A stretch of DNA of 64,000 bases from Acanthosepion esculentum (lineage: Eukaryota > Mollusca > Cephalopoda > Sepiida > Sepiidae), in NCBI GenBank assembly GCA_964036315.1, contig OZ038485.1, positions 78,931,960 through 78,995,959 on the forward strand, written 5' to 3'. The first letter of the stretch is position 1. Each line of letters begins with the position of its first letter. Positions 63,446 to 64,000 of this stretch are shown here, in pieces. The position numbers were made by a program, and so were the translations under genes. Under the pieces are notes generated by a model. That model searched no databases, had not been told where the DNA came from, and was given only the letters and a program-made list of their open reading frames with translations.

Positions 63446-63870
63446 TTCAGAAATACTAACATTAAAATATTTTGCTCAGAAAAATATGAGCAAAGTCTTC
63501 TTTTCAAATCCTTTTATGGGTGAAGATTTCAATATACTAACATTAATTGATGGGGTGGAATTCTTGTTTTTTTGTACATGAGAAAAATGGCAGAAACACA
63601 AAACGTGCACAATTGTTTTTATTAATGTTACATTTCAATTTTTAAATGAAAAATGGTTATGAAGAAGGATAAGAAAACAGAATTTCTTTTATTGATTGTT
63701 TAATTTCATTTAGAGGAAGAACCCTTCCAAGTCAGTGCACAAAGTTTAACCCACCAGGTCATTTCTAAATTTTCTTTTACCTGTAACGGAAAGATCTTTT
63801 TTTAAAGAAATTGCCAACAAAATCCAAATCATTAACAAATCTATTCAGAAATAAAAATAAAATAAAAACG
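63446..63870 (+). other. Probable 3' untranslated region with polyadenylation signals
   Basis: Follows the stop codon. Overlapping aataaa hexamers occur at about 63850-63867 (aaataaaaataaaataaaa), the most likely polyadenylation signal. No conserved element was recognised between. Confidence 0.5.
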
Positions 63871-63925
63871 CAAAAAATATATTGGATTTGTCAAACAATA
63901 ACGGATACTTTTAATGAATAACGAA

Positions 63926-63931
<6 letters not shown>

Positions 63932-63991
<60 letters not shown>
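63932..63991. repeat. (TA)n microsatellite
   Basis: About 60 bp of TA near the window end. Confidence 0.95.
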
Positions 63992-63993
<2 letters not shown>

Positions 63994-64000
63994 GTGCAAG

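Overview
The window looks like metazoan, most likely molluscan and probably cephalopod, genomic DNA. It is AT-rich, has one 18-exon gene spread over about 57 kb, and its introns are packed with tRNA-derived SINEs, decayed LINEs, Penelope-like fragments, mariner/hAT/pogo-type DNA transposons, a Ty3/mdg4 (Gypsy) LTR element and very long microsatellites. The host assignment is an inference from this composition, not a database match.

Host gene: 18 phase-compatible + strand exons between 6205 and 63445 encode the C-terminal 962 residues of an intracellular Ca2+ release channel of the IP3 receptor/ryanodine receptor superfamily. In order they carry an RIH-associated helical region (6205-17169), the cytosolic region before the membrane (22951-26611), the S1 to S6 channel domain (26442-50916), the C-terminal Cys2/His2 linker (51366-53024), a short helical segment (56194-56331), and a long tail with polyproline and acidic-serine stretches (62813-63445). 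The 5' exons, including any ligand-binding core, lie upstream of the window; I found no further exon in 1-6204. The channel is divergent. The usual glycine-rich selectivity filter reads GLIGD, the luminal pore loop is short, and the tail is unlike the short coiled-coil end of ordinary IP3 receptors.

Layout: 1-6200 holds LINE tails and (ATT)n arrays. 6346-17000 holds exons 1-5, a 2 kb TIR element, SINEs and a Penelope-like fragment. 17170-22950 is one intron with an AT-rich unknown repeat and a Penelope-like 3' end. 23000-31960 holds exons 6-10, microsatellites, two TIR elements and a LINE cut by a rearranged Tc1-like piece. 32000-37250 is a transposon graveyard, including a mariner split by a hAT element. 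37357-44822 contains a complete but defective Gypsy element with a 5-bp target duplication (39881-44762). 46521-50763 contains a 2.2 kb GACA/GAAA array. 51444-62812 contains LINE tails, the second copy of the AT-rich repeat and a mariner split by a SINE. The window ends in the 3' UTR and a (TA)n tract.

No other intact host protein gene, functional tRNA, rRNA, CRISPR or bacterial-type feature was seen. Most long ORFs are microsatellite translations or transposon debris.
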